Source: RGIG1840 sp964626795 (GTDB taxonomy: Bacteria > Bacillota_I > Bacilli_A > RF39 > UBA660). From it: a DNA stretch of 8,472 bases. Numbering within the stretch: the stretch's first letter is position 1; every line of letters begins with the position of its first letter. This document shows, piece by piece, positions 1 to 4,851 of this stretch. The notes beneath the pieces were generated by a model. That model did not search any database and was not told where the DNA came from. It was given only the letters and a program-made list of their open reading frames with translations. The DNA is taken from positions 1-8,472 of the forward strand of contig CAZVIQ010000039.1 of assembly GCA_964626795.1 (NCBI GenBank). Direction: 5' to 3'. The position numbers and the translations under genes were made by a program.

Positions 1-59
1 AAACAACTTACTTTAAAGAGATAAATGTTTGTAAATGTCCTTGCAAACTGCTCCATTAA
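1..59. other. Unresolved window edge, possible end of a plus-strand gene
   Basis: Three plus-strand frames close here, with stops at 14-16, 22-24 and 57-59. The longest would end in a Cys-rich tail (VCKCPCKLLH). A plus-strand terminator follows at 91-121, which suggests that a plus-strand gene entering from the left ends in this stretch. On the minus strand an ATG at 56 opens a frame running off the edge (MEQFARTF...), but it has no ribosome binding site. Too little sequence is present to choose between these or to name a product. Confidence 0.2.
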
Positions 60-90
60 GTAAAAATGTCGAACTTTTCGACTTAAAGAT

Positions 91-121
91 AAGATTCAAC
101 TTATAATGAGTTGAATTTTTT
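91..121 (+). terminator. Intrinsic terminator (plus strand)
   Basis: The arms ATTCAACT (94-101) and AGTTGAAT (109-116) form an 8-bp stem with a 7-nt loop. The stem can extend by weak A-T and G-T pairs, and a T run to 121 follows. The T run is only on the plus-strand side, so it should stop transcription arriving from the left edge. A smaller perfect inverted repeat, GTCGAA-CTT-TTCGAC, lies just before it at 68-82. Confidence 0.6.
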
Positions 122-156
122 GTTATAAAGAAGGAAAGTTATGAAATTAAAATAAC

Positions 157-191
157 AAAAAAACTGTTAAATGTTATGTTAACAGTTTTTT
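157..191 (-). terminator. Terminator of the perR-rbr-rubredoxin operon
   Basis: The arms AACTGTTAA (162-170) and TTAACAGTT (179-187) pair perfectly over 9 bp around an 8-nt loop. There is an A run on the left (157-163) and a T run on the right (186-191), so the hairpin can act on both strands. On the minus strand it lies about 20 bases past the rubredoxin stop codon and closes that operon. Confidence 0.75.
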
Positions 192-209
192 AATATCATC
201 TAATTATAT

Positions 210-350
210 TTATTCTTCTACTTTTACAAAATCAGATTTAGGTGCGCCACACATTGGGCATAACCAGTCTTCAGGTAAATCTTCAAATTTTGTACCTTCA
301 ACTTCTTCATCATAAATGTAACCACATAATTCACATTTCCATTTATTCAT
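210..350 (-). CDS. Rubredoxin, short-loop form
   Basis: This is a 46-residue one-iron electron carrier of the cytoplasm. The two iron-binding knuckles are C6-E-L-C9-G and C31-P-M-C34-G, giving the four cysteine ligands of a rubredoxin. The conserved aromatic and acidic segment TKFEDLPEDWLCP is intact. Rubredoxins usually have 52-54 residues. This one lacks about seven residues in the loop between Y13-D and G19-T, as in the known short rubredoxin of Desulfovibrio desulfuricans. The ATG at 350 follows AGGAGGA (357-363) with a 6-nt gap. The gene lies 14 bases after the rubrerythrin stop and ends in the operon terminator. By analogy with characterised systems it should pass electrons from an NAD(P)H:rubredoxin reductase to the rubrerythrin peroxidase; no reductase gene is in the window. 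The family call is secure; the electron partner is inferred. Confidence 0.95.
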   Translation of the reverse strand: MNKWKCELCGYIYDEEVEGTKFEDLPEDWLCPMCGAPKSDFVKVEE

Positions 351-364
351 ATCTTTTCCTCCTA

Positions 365-904
365 TTAATAATTATTTGATTTTCTCTCAAAATATGATTG
401 AGGATGATCACAAACCGGACAAAGATCAGGTGCATTTTTACCTATTACTATATGTCCACAGTTTCTGCAAATCCAAATTGCATCATTATCTGAAGAAAAT
501 ACTAAACTATTTTCTATATTTTCTAATAATTTTTTATATCTTTCTTCATGTTCTTTTTCAATTTCACCTATTTTTCTAAGTTTTTCTGCAATTTCATTAA
601 ATCCTTCTGCTTCTGCATCTTTTGCCATTCTATCATACATATCAGTCCATTCATAGTTTTCTCCATTTGCAGCGACATTTAAATTTTCAACTGTAGATTT
701 TATTGCTCCACCTTCTAAATACTTAAACCAAATTTTTGCATGCTCTTTTTCGTTATTTGCAGTTTCTTCAAAAAACGAAGCTATTTGTTCATATCCATCT
801 TTTTTTGCTTTTGACGCGAAATAAGTATATTTATTTCTAGCCATGCTTTCTCCAGCAAAAGCCTCCATTAAATTTTTTTCTGTTTTTGTTCCTTTTAAGT
901 CCAT
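365..904 (-). CDS. rbr: Rubrerythrin (NADH peroxidase component)
   Basis: This 179-residue protein has the classic rubrerythrin layout. Residues 1-135 form a ferritin-like four-helix diiron domain, with E19 in AGES, E52 and H55 in NEKEH, the AENYEWTDMY-like segment around 80-90, the acidic AEAEGF at 97-102, and E116-x-x-H119. A C-terminal rubredoxin-like domain (about 141-175) has Cys pairs C146/C149 and C162/C165. Family members reduce hydrogen peroxide to water in the cytoplasm of anaerobes, taking electrons through the rubredoxin centre. The start ATG lies two bases after the stop of the upstream fur-family gene. Its ribosome binding site (AAAGGAA) is inside that gene's last codons, so translation is probably coupled. 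The length is slightly below the 191 residues of the Desulfovibrio vulgaris protein. The neighbouring rubredoxin gene is a likely electron donor. Confidence 0.96.
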   Translation of the reverse strand: MDLKGTKTEKNLMEAFAGESMARNKYTYFASKAKKDGYEQIASFFEETANNEKEHAKIWFKYLEGGAIKSTVENLNVAANGENYEWTDMYDRMAKDAEAEGFNEIAEKLRKIGEIEKEHEERYKKLLENIENSLVFSSDNDAIWICRNCGHIVIGKNAPDLCPVCDHPQSYFERKSNNY

Positions 905-906
905 AA

Positions 907-1278
907 TTATCTTCCTTTCTTACAATCATCACAAATTCCGGAGAGTACTATATCATAACTTCTAATTTCAAAATTCTTTAAAGATATAATGTTTTCATTA
1001 AATTCATATTCGAAAATATCATAAATTTTGCCACATTCACCACAAATAAAGTGGATATGTTTATTATCTAATTTATCAAATCTATCAGTACCATCAGAAG
1101 TTTTAATTCTTTTTATTTCATTTAAATTTACAAGTAAATTTAAATTTCTATAAACCGTTCCTAAACTTATATCTGGCAGTACTTTTCTAGCTTCTTTATA
1201 CACTTCTTCAGCTGTTGGATGACAAAAAGTATTTTTGACGATATTTAAAATTATCTTTCTTTGTTTAGTATTTCTCAT
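907..1278 (-). CDS. perR: Fur-family regulator, PerR-like peroxide sensor
   Basis: This 123-residue dimeric metal-dependent repressor has an N-terminal winged helix (about 1-62, recognition region around SLGTVYRNLNLL) and a C-terminal metal-binding dimerisation domain. The regulatory-metal ligands of Bacillus PerR all have counterparts: H20 (HPTAEE), D68 (DRFD), H74 and H76 (HIHFIC), and D87 (IYDI). Two CxxC pairs (C79/C82 and C116/C119) make the structural zinc site. Asp rather than Glu at the position of PerR D104 favours peroxide sensing over iron sensing, and the operon partner rubrerythrin agrees with this. The N-terminus is about 17 residues shorter than Bacillus PerR, because the helix before the TxQR motif is absent. 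The ATG at 1278 follows GAGGAG closely. The gene is probably autoregulated through the palindrome at 1289-1309. Family membership is certain; the PerR subtype is likely but not proven. Confidence 0.88.
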   Translation of the reverse strand: MRNTKQRKIILNIVKNTFCHPTAEEVYKEARKVLPDISLGTVYRNLNLLVNLNEIKRIKTSDGTDRFDKLDNKHIHFICGECGKIYDIFEYEFNENIISLKNFEIRSYDIVLSGICDDCKKGR

Positions 1279-1288
1279 AGCTCTCCTC

Positions 1289-1309
1289 TAATAGTAACGA
1301 TTACTAATA
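1289..1309 (-). promoter_or_regulatory. Candidate PerR/Fur-type operator
   Basis: A perfect inverted repeat TAGTAA-CGA-TTACTA (1292-1306) is extended by matching TA/TA ends with one mismatch on each side. It matches the Bacillus PerR box (TTATAATnATTATAA) at 9 of 14 fixed positions by eye. It starts at the downstream edge of the -10 hexamer and covers the predicted transcription start, so a bound repressor would block RNA polymerase. Binding by the adjacent gene product is inferred. Confidence 0.6.
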
Positions 1310-1337
1310 ATATATCATTTAATTATATTTTATGCAA
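1309..1337 (-). promoter_or_regulatory. Promoter of the perR-rbr-rubredoxin operon
   Basis: On the minus strand the -35 TTGCAT (1332-1337) and the -10 TATATT (1309-1314) are separated by exactly 17 bases. The -10 is preceded by TGA (extended -10). The predicted start falls about 7 bases further on, within the palindrome and some 20 bases before the ATG. Confidence 0.7.
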
Positions 1338-1384
1338 CATTATTTTAATGTTTTTAATTTATTTTTTAAAAATAACTTTTTCTA

Positions 1385-1413
1385 TTTACAACTTATCATT
1401 CCAGTGCTATATT
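1385..1413 (+). promoter_or_regulatory. Promoter of the RNase R-like gene
   Basis: The -35 TTTACA (1385-1390) and the -10 TATATT (1408-1413) are 17 bases apart, and TGC precedes the -10, giving an extended -10. The predicted start is near 1420. This makes an upstream in-frame ATG at 1332 impossible for this transcript and supports the ATG at 1443. Confidence 0.65.
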
Positions 1414-1442
1414 TATATTGTAAGGGCGGTAGTTTTAGTAGT

Positions 1443-2414
1443 ATGGAAGAATTATTGGTAGCACTTTTTAGTGAAAAAAATGTAAAATTAACTTTAAGAG
1501 GAATAAGAAAAGAAATAAAGGTGGGTAAAAGTCACAATTTAATATTAAAACAGATATTAAAAAAATTAGAACTTCGAGGTATAGTTTATTTAGACGAAAA
1601 TGATAAATATTTGTCATTTCCGAAAAATTACCAAGTCGCGCAAATCTGTGCGAGGGAGGAAAATGACACCTATTTTGCAGCGACAAATAATGACAGAAAG
1701 TTTGACATAAAAAAGAATCAATTAAATACTGCATTAGAGGGAGACATAGTAGTAATTAATATTATTGGTGATGAAAGTAAAGAACGAGCGGAAGTCATTA
1801 AGATCTTAAATAGAAAAAATAAGCATATGCTTTGTGAAATAACATATCGTAATGGATCTAAATGTGTTGTTCCATTTAATACTGAAGATAATCTTGATTT
1901 CCGAATGAAACTTGATATTAAAGAATTAAAAAACTTAGTAATGGGCCAAGTTATTCTAGCAGAATTAAGTGACGAGACAACAAATGGTCGGTATGAAATT
2001 GTATCTTTAGAATTAATAGGTCATAAAGATGAAGATGATATTGAAGCAAAATGTTGTAGATATTCTATTAATGATACAACACAAGTGCAAACAAAAGATT
2101 ATGATCCTTATCAAGTATATAGATTATATATAACAAAAAGATCTCCATATGGTACTAAAAGATATTTAAAAAGTAATATTTTTGATGTCTTTAAAACAAT
2201 AGACGAAAAAATTGAAAGTAGCAAATGTTCAACTGAATATTTAGTTATTAAATCAGGAAATTATGTTACTAGGGGTGATCAAATTTTATTAATGTTTTCG
2301 GTTACACCTTATTCAGATGGTTTAGAGGAATATAATAATTATAAGGAAAAAGTTTTAAATGAATATGGAAATTTTGGTCCTGCCATGAGGTATAGAAAAA
2401 AACAAAAACGTTAA
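1443..2414 (+). CDS. RNase R N-terminal-like RNA-binding protein lacking the nuclease domain
   Basis: This 323-residue protein resembles the front half of ribonuclease R. Residues 1-58 look like the RNase R winged helix (LRGIRKEI...LKQILKKLELRGIVYLDENDKY). Residues 62-110 look like the first cold-shock/OB fold (TYFAATNNDRKFDIKKNQL then ALEGDIVVINI). Residues 114-193 look like the second, ending in GHKDEDDIEA at 193-202, where RNase R has the linker into RNB. No RNB domain follows: its Asp-rich active-site motif is absent. Instead there are about 115 residues of unrecognised sequence ending in a basic tail (RYRKKQKR). I infer an RNA-binding, non-catalytic role. The ATG at 1443 is chosen because the promoter lies at 1385-1413. 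Its ribosome binding site (AAGGGCGGT, 1422-1430) is imperfect and 12 bases away. The gene is divergent from perR and convergent with the HD gene. The family call rests on remembered domain patterns. Confidence 0.6.
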   Translation: MEELLVALFSEKNVKLTLRGIRKEIKVGKSHNLILKQILKKLELRGIVYLDENDKYLSFPKNYQVAQICAREENDTYFAATNNDRKFDIKKNQLNTALEGDIVVINIIGDESKERAEVIKILNRKNKHMLCEITYRNGSKCVVPFNTEDNLDFRMKLDIKELKNLVMGQVILAELSDETTNGRYEIVSLELIGHKDEDDIEAKCCRYSINDTTQVQTKDYDPYQVYRLYITKRSPYGTKRYLKSNIFDVFKTIDEKIESSKCSTEYLVIKSGNYVTRGDQILLMFSVTPYSDGLEEYNNYKEKVLNEYGNFGPAMRYRKKQKR

Positions 2415-3178
2415 ATAGTATTTTCTAAATAAGTGTGTAAATGTTCTTTTATAACATTTATTTTTTTTATCGTATCTTTATTTTTATAGTTGTTTTTATC
2501 TAATAATTTATTAATAAGATTATTTTCTTTAATATATTTTAGTCCATAAGGAAAATTAAAATCAAATATAAATCCTATAATTATTAGTATTTTATCTATA
2601 TATGTATGAGTTTTAGAAATTAAAATAGATTTATTATCTAGTAAGTCTTTATATACTTCATAACTAATCAATGAATTCTCTATTTCATCTAATTGTGTAT
2701 TAAAAATTGTTTTATATTCTTTATTAATTCTAATTCTAAATATATCCATCTTATCCGCATCTCTTATTAATTTACTATGAATTAACTCGTTTTCGGACAA
2801 GCCTTCTTCTATTTCATATTTATTGTGATTTAATATTGCGGTTTTAATTATATTATCGTACTTATCAGTCTTTATAAATTTTCTTATCATATTATCTTTG
2901 AATAAAATTTGAACTCCAAGTATTGAATGATCGATAGTATTACGATCTGAAAAACTATCAAATTGTTTTATTTGTTCAAATCTCCCTATATCATGAAGTA
3001 AAGCAATAATTTTCCCAAGTTCTATATTTTCATCATCTAAGTTTAGACTTCTAGATATTTTTTCACTAATTTCAACTACTCCAAAAGTATGTTCAAATTT
3101 GAGTTTAACTTTTACATTTTTTAAATCAAAAGTTTTTATGTATTTTATCAGCTCTTCTTTTGCTTTTTCAAAGTTCAT
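2411..3178 (-). CDS. HD-domain metal-dependent phosphohydrolase
   Basis: This 255-residue protein has the HD superfamily metal site in order: H30 (FEHTFGV), H62-D63 (LLHDIGRFEQI), H84 (TIDHSILG), H118 (ILNHNKYEIE) and D140 (RDADKMDIFRI). The IDHSILG and RDADKMDIFRI segments are typical of small stand-alone HD proteins that hydrolyse phosphate esters of nucleotides or similar compounds. The substrate cannot be told from sequence. It appears soluble, with one hydrophobic segment around 194-208. The C-terminus is Lys/Asn-rich. The ATG at 3178 follows AGGAG with a 7-nt gap. No convincing promoter was found in the 117 bases upstream. Its stop overlaps the stop of the convergent plus-strand gene by four bases, and its last codons contain that gene's terminator. 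No hairpin terminator of its own was found. Confidence 0.8.
   Translation of the reverse strand: MNFEKAKEELIKYIKTFDLKNVKVKLKFEHTFGVVEISEKISRSLNLDDENIELGKIIALLHDIGRFEQIKQFDSFSDRNTIDHSILGVQILFKDNMIRKFIKTDKYDNIIKTAILNHNKYEIEEGLSENELIHSKLIRDADKMDIFRIRINKEYKTIFNTQLDEIENSLISYEVYKDLLDNKSILISKTHTYIDKILIIIGFIFDFNFPYGLKYIKENNLINKLLDKNNYKNKDTIKKINVIKEHLHTYLENTI
2438..2468 (+). terminator. Terminator of the RNase R-like gene, inside the HD gene
   Basis: The arms TAAATGTT (2438-2445) and AACATTTA (2453-2460) form a perfect 8-bp stem around a 7-nt loop, followed by eight T (2461-2468). It acts on the plus strand, 24 bases past the stop at 2414. On the other strand it encodes part of the HD protein C-terminus, the Lys/Ile-rich stretch before KEHLHTYLENTI. 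Confidence 0.75.
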
Positions 3179-3251
3179 ACATTTACTCCTATTATTTATA
3201 TTATCGTATTATTTTATTTAAAAGTAAATAAAACAAAAACCACTTTACATC

Positions 3252-3286
3252 AAATAAAAATAATGCATATTTTAAAGCATTATTTT
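3252..3286 (-). terminator. Terminator of the luxR-lipoprotein-DUF4870 operon
   Basis: The perfect 10-bp arms AAAATAATGC (3257-3266) and GCATTATTTT (3277-3286) surround a 10-nt loop. On the minus strand the stem runs into a U-rich tract (UUUUUAUUU). It begins about ten bases after the DUF4870 stop, so the three-gene operon ends here. Confidence 0.75.
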
Positions 3287-3295
3287 AAGATAAGT

Positions 3296-3763
3296 TTATT
3301 TATTAAATATTTTAAGTTTATTTATTAATGGAAGATCTTTCGCTTTTCCTTTAGAAGCATTAATTATTCCCATTATTGCTATAATAGATATACATAAACC
3401 TATTATTCCAAGTGGATATGTTACCCACCAAGGTGTAATTCTACAATAATTGCCAAGATTATACCCAAAAAGCGATCCACAAGACCCATTAACTCTTATT
3501 ACAGAAGTTAAAATATTATAAACTATTGAATACAAAATTGCTACTAATAATAAGTCCATACCTTGTTTTGCATGATATCTTACAAATTTATTTTCTTTTT
3601 CTAAAAAATAAGGTATCAATGGAATCACATAAGATAGCATTGACATTCCTTTCCCATTAGATATTTCTTTTTTGCTATATGAAGAACTTTTGTCTTCAGT
3701 ATCCATTACTTTTTCAAATGTCTTAGATGCTTTTTCTTTGTAATCATTAATTTTTTTACTCAT
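3296..3763 (-). CDS. Tic20/DUF4870-like small membrane protein
   Basis: This 155-residue protein has a hydrophilic, charged N-terminus (1-40) followed by the DUF4870/Tic20-like pattern. A first hydrophobic segment (about 41-53, SMLSYVIPLIPYFL) comes before KENKFVRYHAKQG, the hallmark loop. A second membrane helix follows (about 69-89) and then a third (about 113-135, ending MGIINASKGKAKDLPLI). The IINxxKGKxKxLPLI ending is typical of the family, whose molecular function is unknown. An extra loop between helices two and three carries two cysteines (C95, C107). The start codon overlaps the lipoprotein stop by one base (TAATG), with AAGGAG inside the lipoprotein's last codons, so translation is coupled. 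It probably acts with the lipoprotein at the cell membrane. Family call good, role unknown. Confidence 0.8.
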   Translation of the reverse strand: MSKKINDYKEKASKTFEKVMDTEDKSSSYSKKEISNGKGMSMLSYVIPLIPYFLEKENKFVRYHAKQGMDLLLVAILYSIVYNILTSVIRVNGSCGSLFGYNLGNYCRITPWWVTYPLGIIGLCISIIAIMGIINASKGKAKDLPLINKLKIFNK

Positions 3764-4497
3764 TATAATTCTCCTTCAATAACTTCTCCATCATAAATTG
3801 AAGTTACTTTTCCATTCTCATATTTTGACCAAAGTTCTTCGCTTTTTGTCCAGTTTTCAGAAACAATTTTAGAATTTTTATATATTGATTCGGGTTCTTC
3901 TGTATTTGTTACTTTACCTACAATAATTTTATCTTTATCAAATATTGATTTATAAACAAATATTTCATCATTGTCTTTAGAATAAAACTGTGTTGCATAT
4001 CCTGATCCTAGTTTAATATATTCACTTATTACCGTTAACTTTCCATTCGAATACATTTTTGTTCTAACTGAATCAGATTTCTTATCAAAAACTGTATCAT
4101 ATGATATAGTTTCTTCATCTGTAGTAAACGAAATTTTACAACCATCTTTAGAATATTTATAATCTATATTTGAATATAGAAATTTTAATCCCGCTAGAGC
4201 TGCTTCATCTTCCAAGCCACAAAAAGTTATTGGAATTAAAGTTAAATCAACTGTAGCAAAACCAAGTAATCCCATTGATAAAGTAAAATTAAAATTTTCA
4301 TTTTCTTCCAAAGCATCATTTAGCATATCATATGCTTCTGATTTTAAAGTTGAATATTTCTCATAAGAATCAGCAATAGTTTTTACTTTAGTTTTTTCAT
4401 TTATATTTTTATTTTCATTATAATTATCAATATTATTACTTTGACCGCAACCCACAATAAAAAAGCATATCATTAACATTAAAAATACTTTTTTCAT
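3763..4497 (-). CDS. Lipoprotein of unknown function
   Basis: This 244-residue secreted lipoprotein has a signal peptide MKKVFLMLMICFFIVGC and a lipobox I-V-G-C17. The mature protein should therefore be anchored by diacylglycerol to the outer face of the membrane. A polar Asn/Lys-rich linker (18-36) follows, then a soluble domain. That domain contains a hydrophobic stretch (about 74-98, SMGLLGFATVDL to FCGLED) and a beta-rich second half with repeated turn motifs such as SNGKLTVISEY and ENGKVTSIYDG. I do not recognise the domain. Its ATG overlaps the stop of the small luxR gene in an ATGA, with AAGGAGGT (4504-4511) six bases upstream. The tight coupling to a regulator and a Tic20-like protein suggests that all three serve one envelope function. 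Confidence 0.85.
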   Translation of the reverse strand: MKKVFLMLMICFFIVGCGQSNNIDNYNENKNINEKTKVKTIADSYEKYSTLKSEAYDMLNDALEENENFNFTLSMGLLGFATVDLTLIPITFCGLEDEAALAGLKFLYSNIDYKYSKDGCKISFTTDEETISYDTVFDKKSDSVRTKMYSNGKLTVISEYIKLGSGYATQFYSKDNDEIFVYKSIFDKDKIIVGKVTNTEEPESIYKNSKIVSENWTKSEELWSKYENGKVTSIYDGEVIEGEL

Positions 4498-4748
4498 ATC
4501 TTTACCTCCTTATCTTTTATATTTTTGTGAAATCTTATTATTAATTGGCTTCTAGAATTTACACCTAATTTCTTGTAAATTGATTTAGTGTGCGAATTAA
4601 TAGTAGAATATTTCACATTTAATAGTTTGCTTGTCTCTTTCATGGTGTAAACTTCAATTAAAAAATTAAAAACTTCAAACTCTTTTGCAGTTAAAGTATT
4701 AAATATTTCATTTCTAGTTTTCTTTTTGTTTTTAAAAAGTTCAAGCAT
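4494..4748 (-). CDS. Stand-alone LuxR-type helix-turn-helix protein
   Basis: This 84-residue protein is little more than a LuxR/GerE-type DNA-binding domain (about 19-72). It has the LTAKEFEVFNFLIE scaffold, the recognition helix around YSTINSHTKSIYKKLGV, and the closing SRSQLIIRF. No receiver, ligand-binding or membrane domain is present. The ATG at 4748 is chosen because AGGAGG (4758-4763) lies 9 bases upstream. An in-frame ATG at 4790 lacks a ribosome binding site and would overlap the terminator and promoter region. By eye about 24 of 55 positions match the C-terminal domain of the 12-TM LuxR protein encoded upstream, so the two may share or compete for DNA sites. It is first in a three-gene operon and overlaps the lipoprotein start by four bases. 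Confidence 0.85.
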   Translation of the reverse strand: MLELFKNKKKTRNEIFNTLTAKEFEVFNFLIEVYTMKETSKLLNVKYSTINSHTKSIYKKLGVNSRSQLIIRFHKNIKDKEVKI

Positions 4749-4753
4749 ACTAA

Positions 4754-4768
4754 CACACCTCCTGTGTG
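4754..4768 (-). promoter_or_regulatory. Hairpin presenting the Shine-Dalgarno of the small luxR gene
   Basis: In the minus-strand transcript CACAC (from 4768) and GTGTG (to 4754) form a perfect 5-bp stem, with AGGAG of the ribosome binding site as the 5-nt loop. This could tune translation of the operon's first gene. It could also be a short DNA palindrome for a regulator. Confidence 0.4.
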
Positions 4769-4790
4769 ATTTCAATATATTAGATTTCAA
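4768..4790 (-). promoter_or_regulatory. 8-bp direct repeat around a -10-like element
   Basis: TTGAAATC occurs twice on the minus strand (4790-4783 and 4775-4768) with starts 15 bases apart. It flanks TAATATA, which contains the only reasonable -10 (TAATAT) before the small luxR gene. There is no good -35 at 17 bases, as expected for an activated promoter. It is a candidate site for one of the LuxR-type regulators. Confidence 0.4.
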
Positions 4791-4829
4791 AAAAAATATA
4801 CATCCCCTAATTTTAGTGAATGTATATTT
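4789..4829 (-). terminator. Terminator of the 12-TM LuxR gene
   Basis: The perfect 10-bp arms AAATATACAT (4794-4803) and ATGTATATTT (4820-4829) enclose a 16-nt loop with its own small CTAA/TTAG pairing. On the minus strand the stem ends in eight U (4796-4789). It separates the membrane regulator from the operon downstream. The stem is A-T rich, so some read-through into the next operon is possible. Confidence 0.65.
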
Positions 4830-4834
4830 ATTTC

Positions 4835-4850
4835 TCCCTACAACTAGGGA
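4835..4850 (-). repeat. Short GC-containing inverted repeat after the stop codon
   Basis: TCCCTA-CAAC-TAGGGA forms a perfect 6-bp hairpin directly after the stop of the 12-TM LuxR gene. No U run follows, so it is not a terminator alone. Its CCCTA half could also pair with the TAGGGG in the loop of the neighbouring terminator hairpin. Confidence 0.45.
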
Positions 4851-4851
4851 T

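Noticed and set aside
376..579. Plus-strand open frame of 67 codons
   Set aside because: It is antisense to rubrerythrin, a well supported gene, and its Phe/Leu/His-rich translation is typical of a shadow frame.
1332..1442. In-frame upstream extension of the RNase R-like gene to an ATG at 1332
   Set aside because: It would overlap the gene's own promoter (1385-1413) and the perR -35 region, has no ribosome binding site, and encodes a Phe/Tyr-rich stretch unlike the rest of the protein.
1468..1734. Minus-strand open frame of 88 codons
   Set aside because: It is antisense to the RNase R-like gene, Leu/Phe/Cys-rich, and has no supporting start signals.
3191..3251. Possible promoter of the HD gene (TTGTTT or TTTACT with TAATAT)
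   Set aside because: The spacings are 14 or 19 bases or the hexamers are poor; in such AT-rich DNA this is not distinguishable from chance.
4749..4790. 14-residue N-terminal extension of the small LuxR protein (ATG at 4790)
   Set aside because: There is no ribosome binding site before 4790, while AGGAGG sits nine bases before the ATG at 4748.
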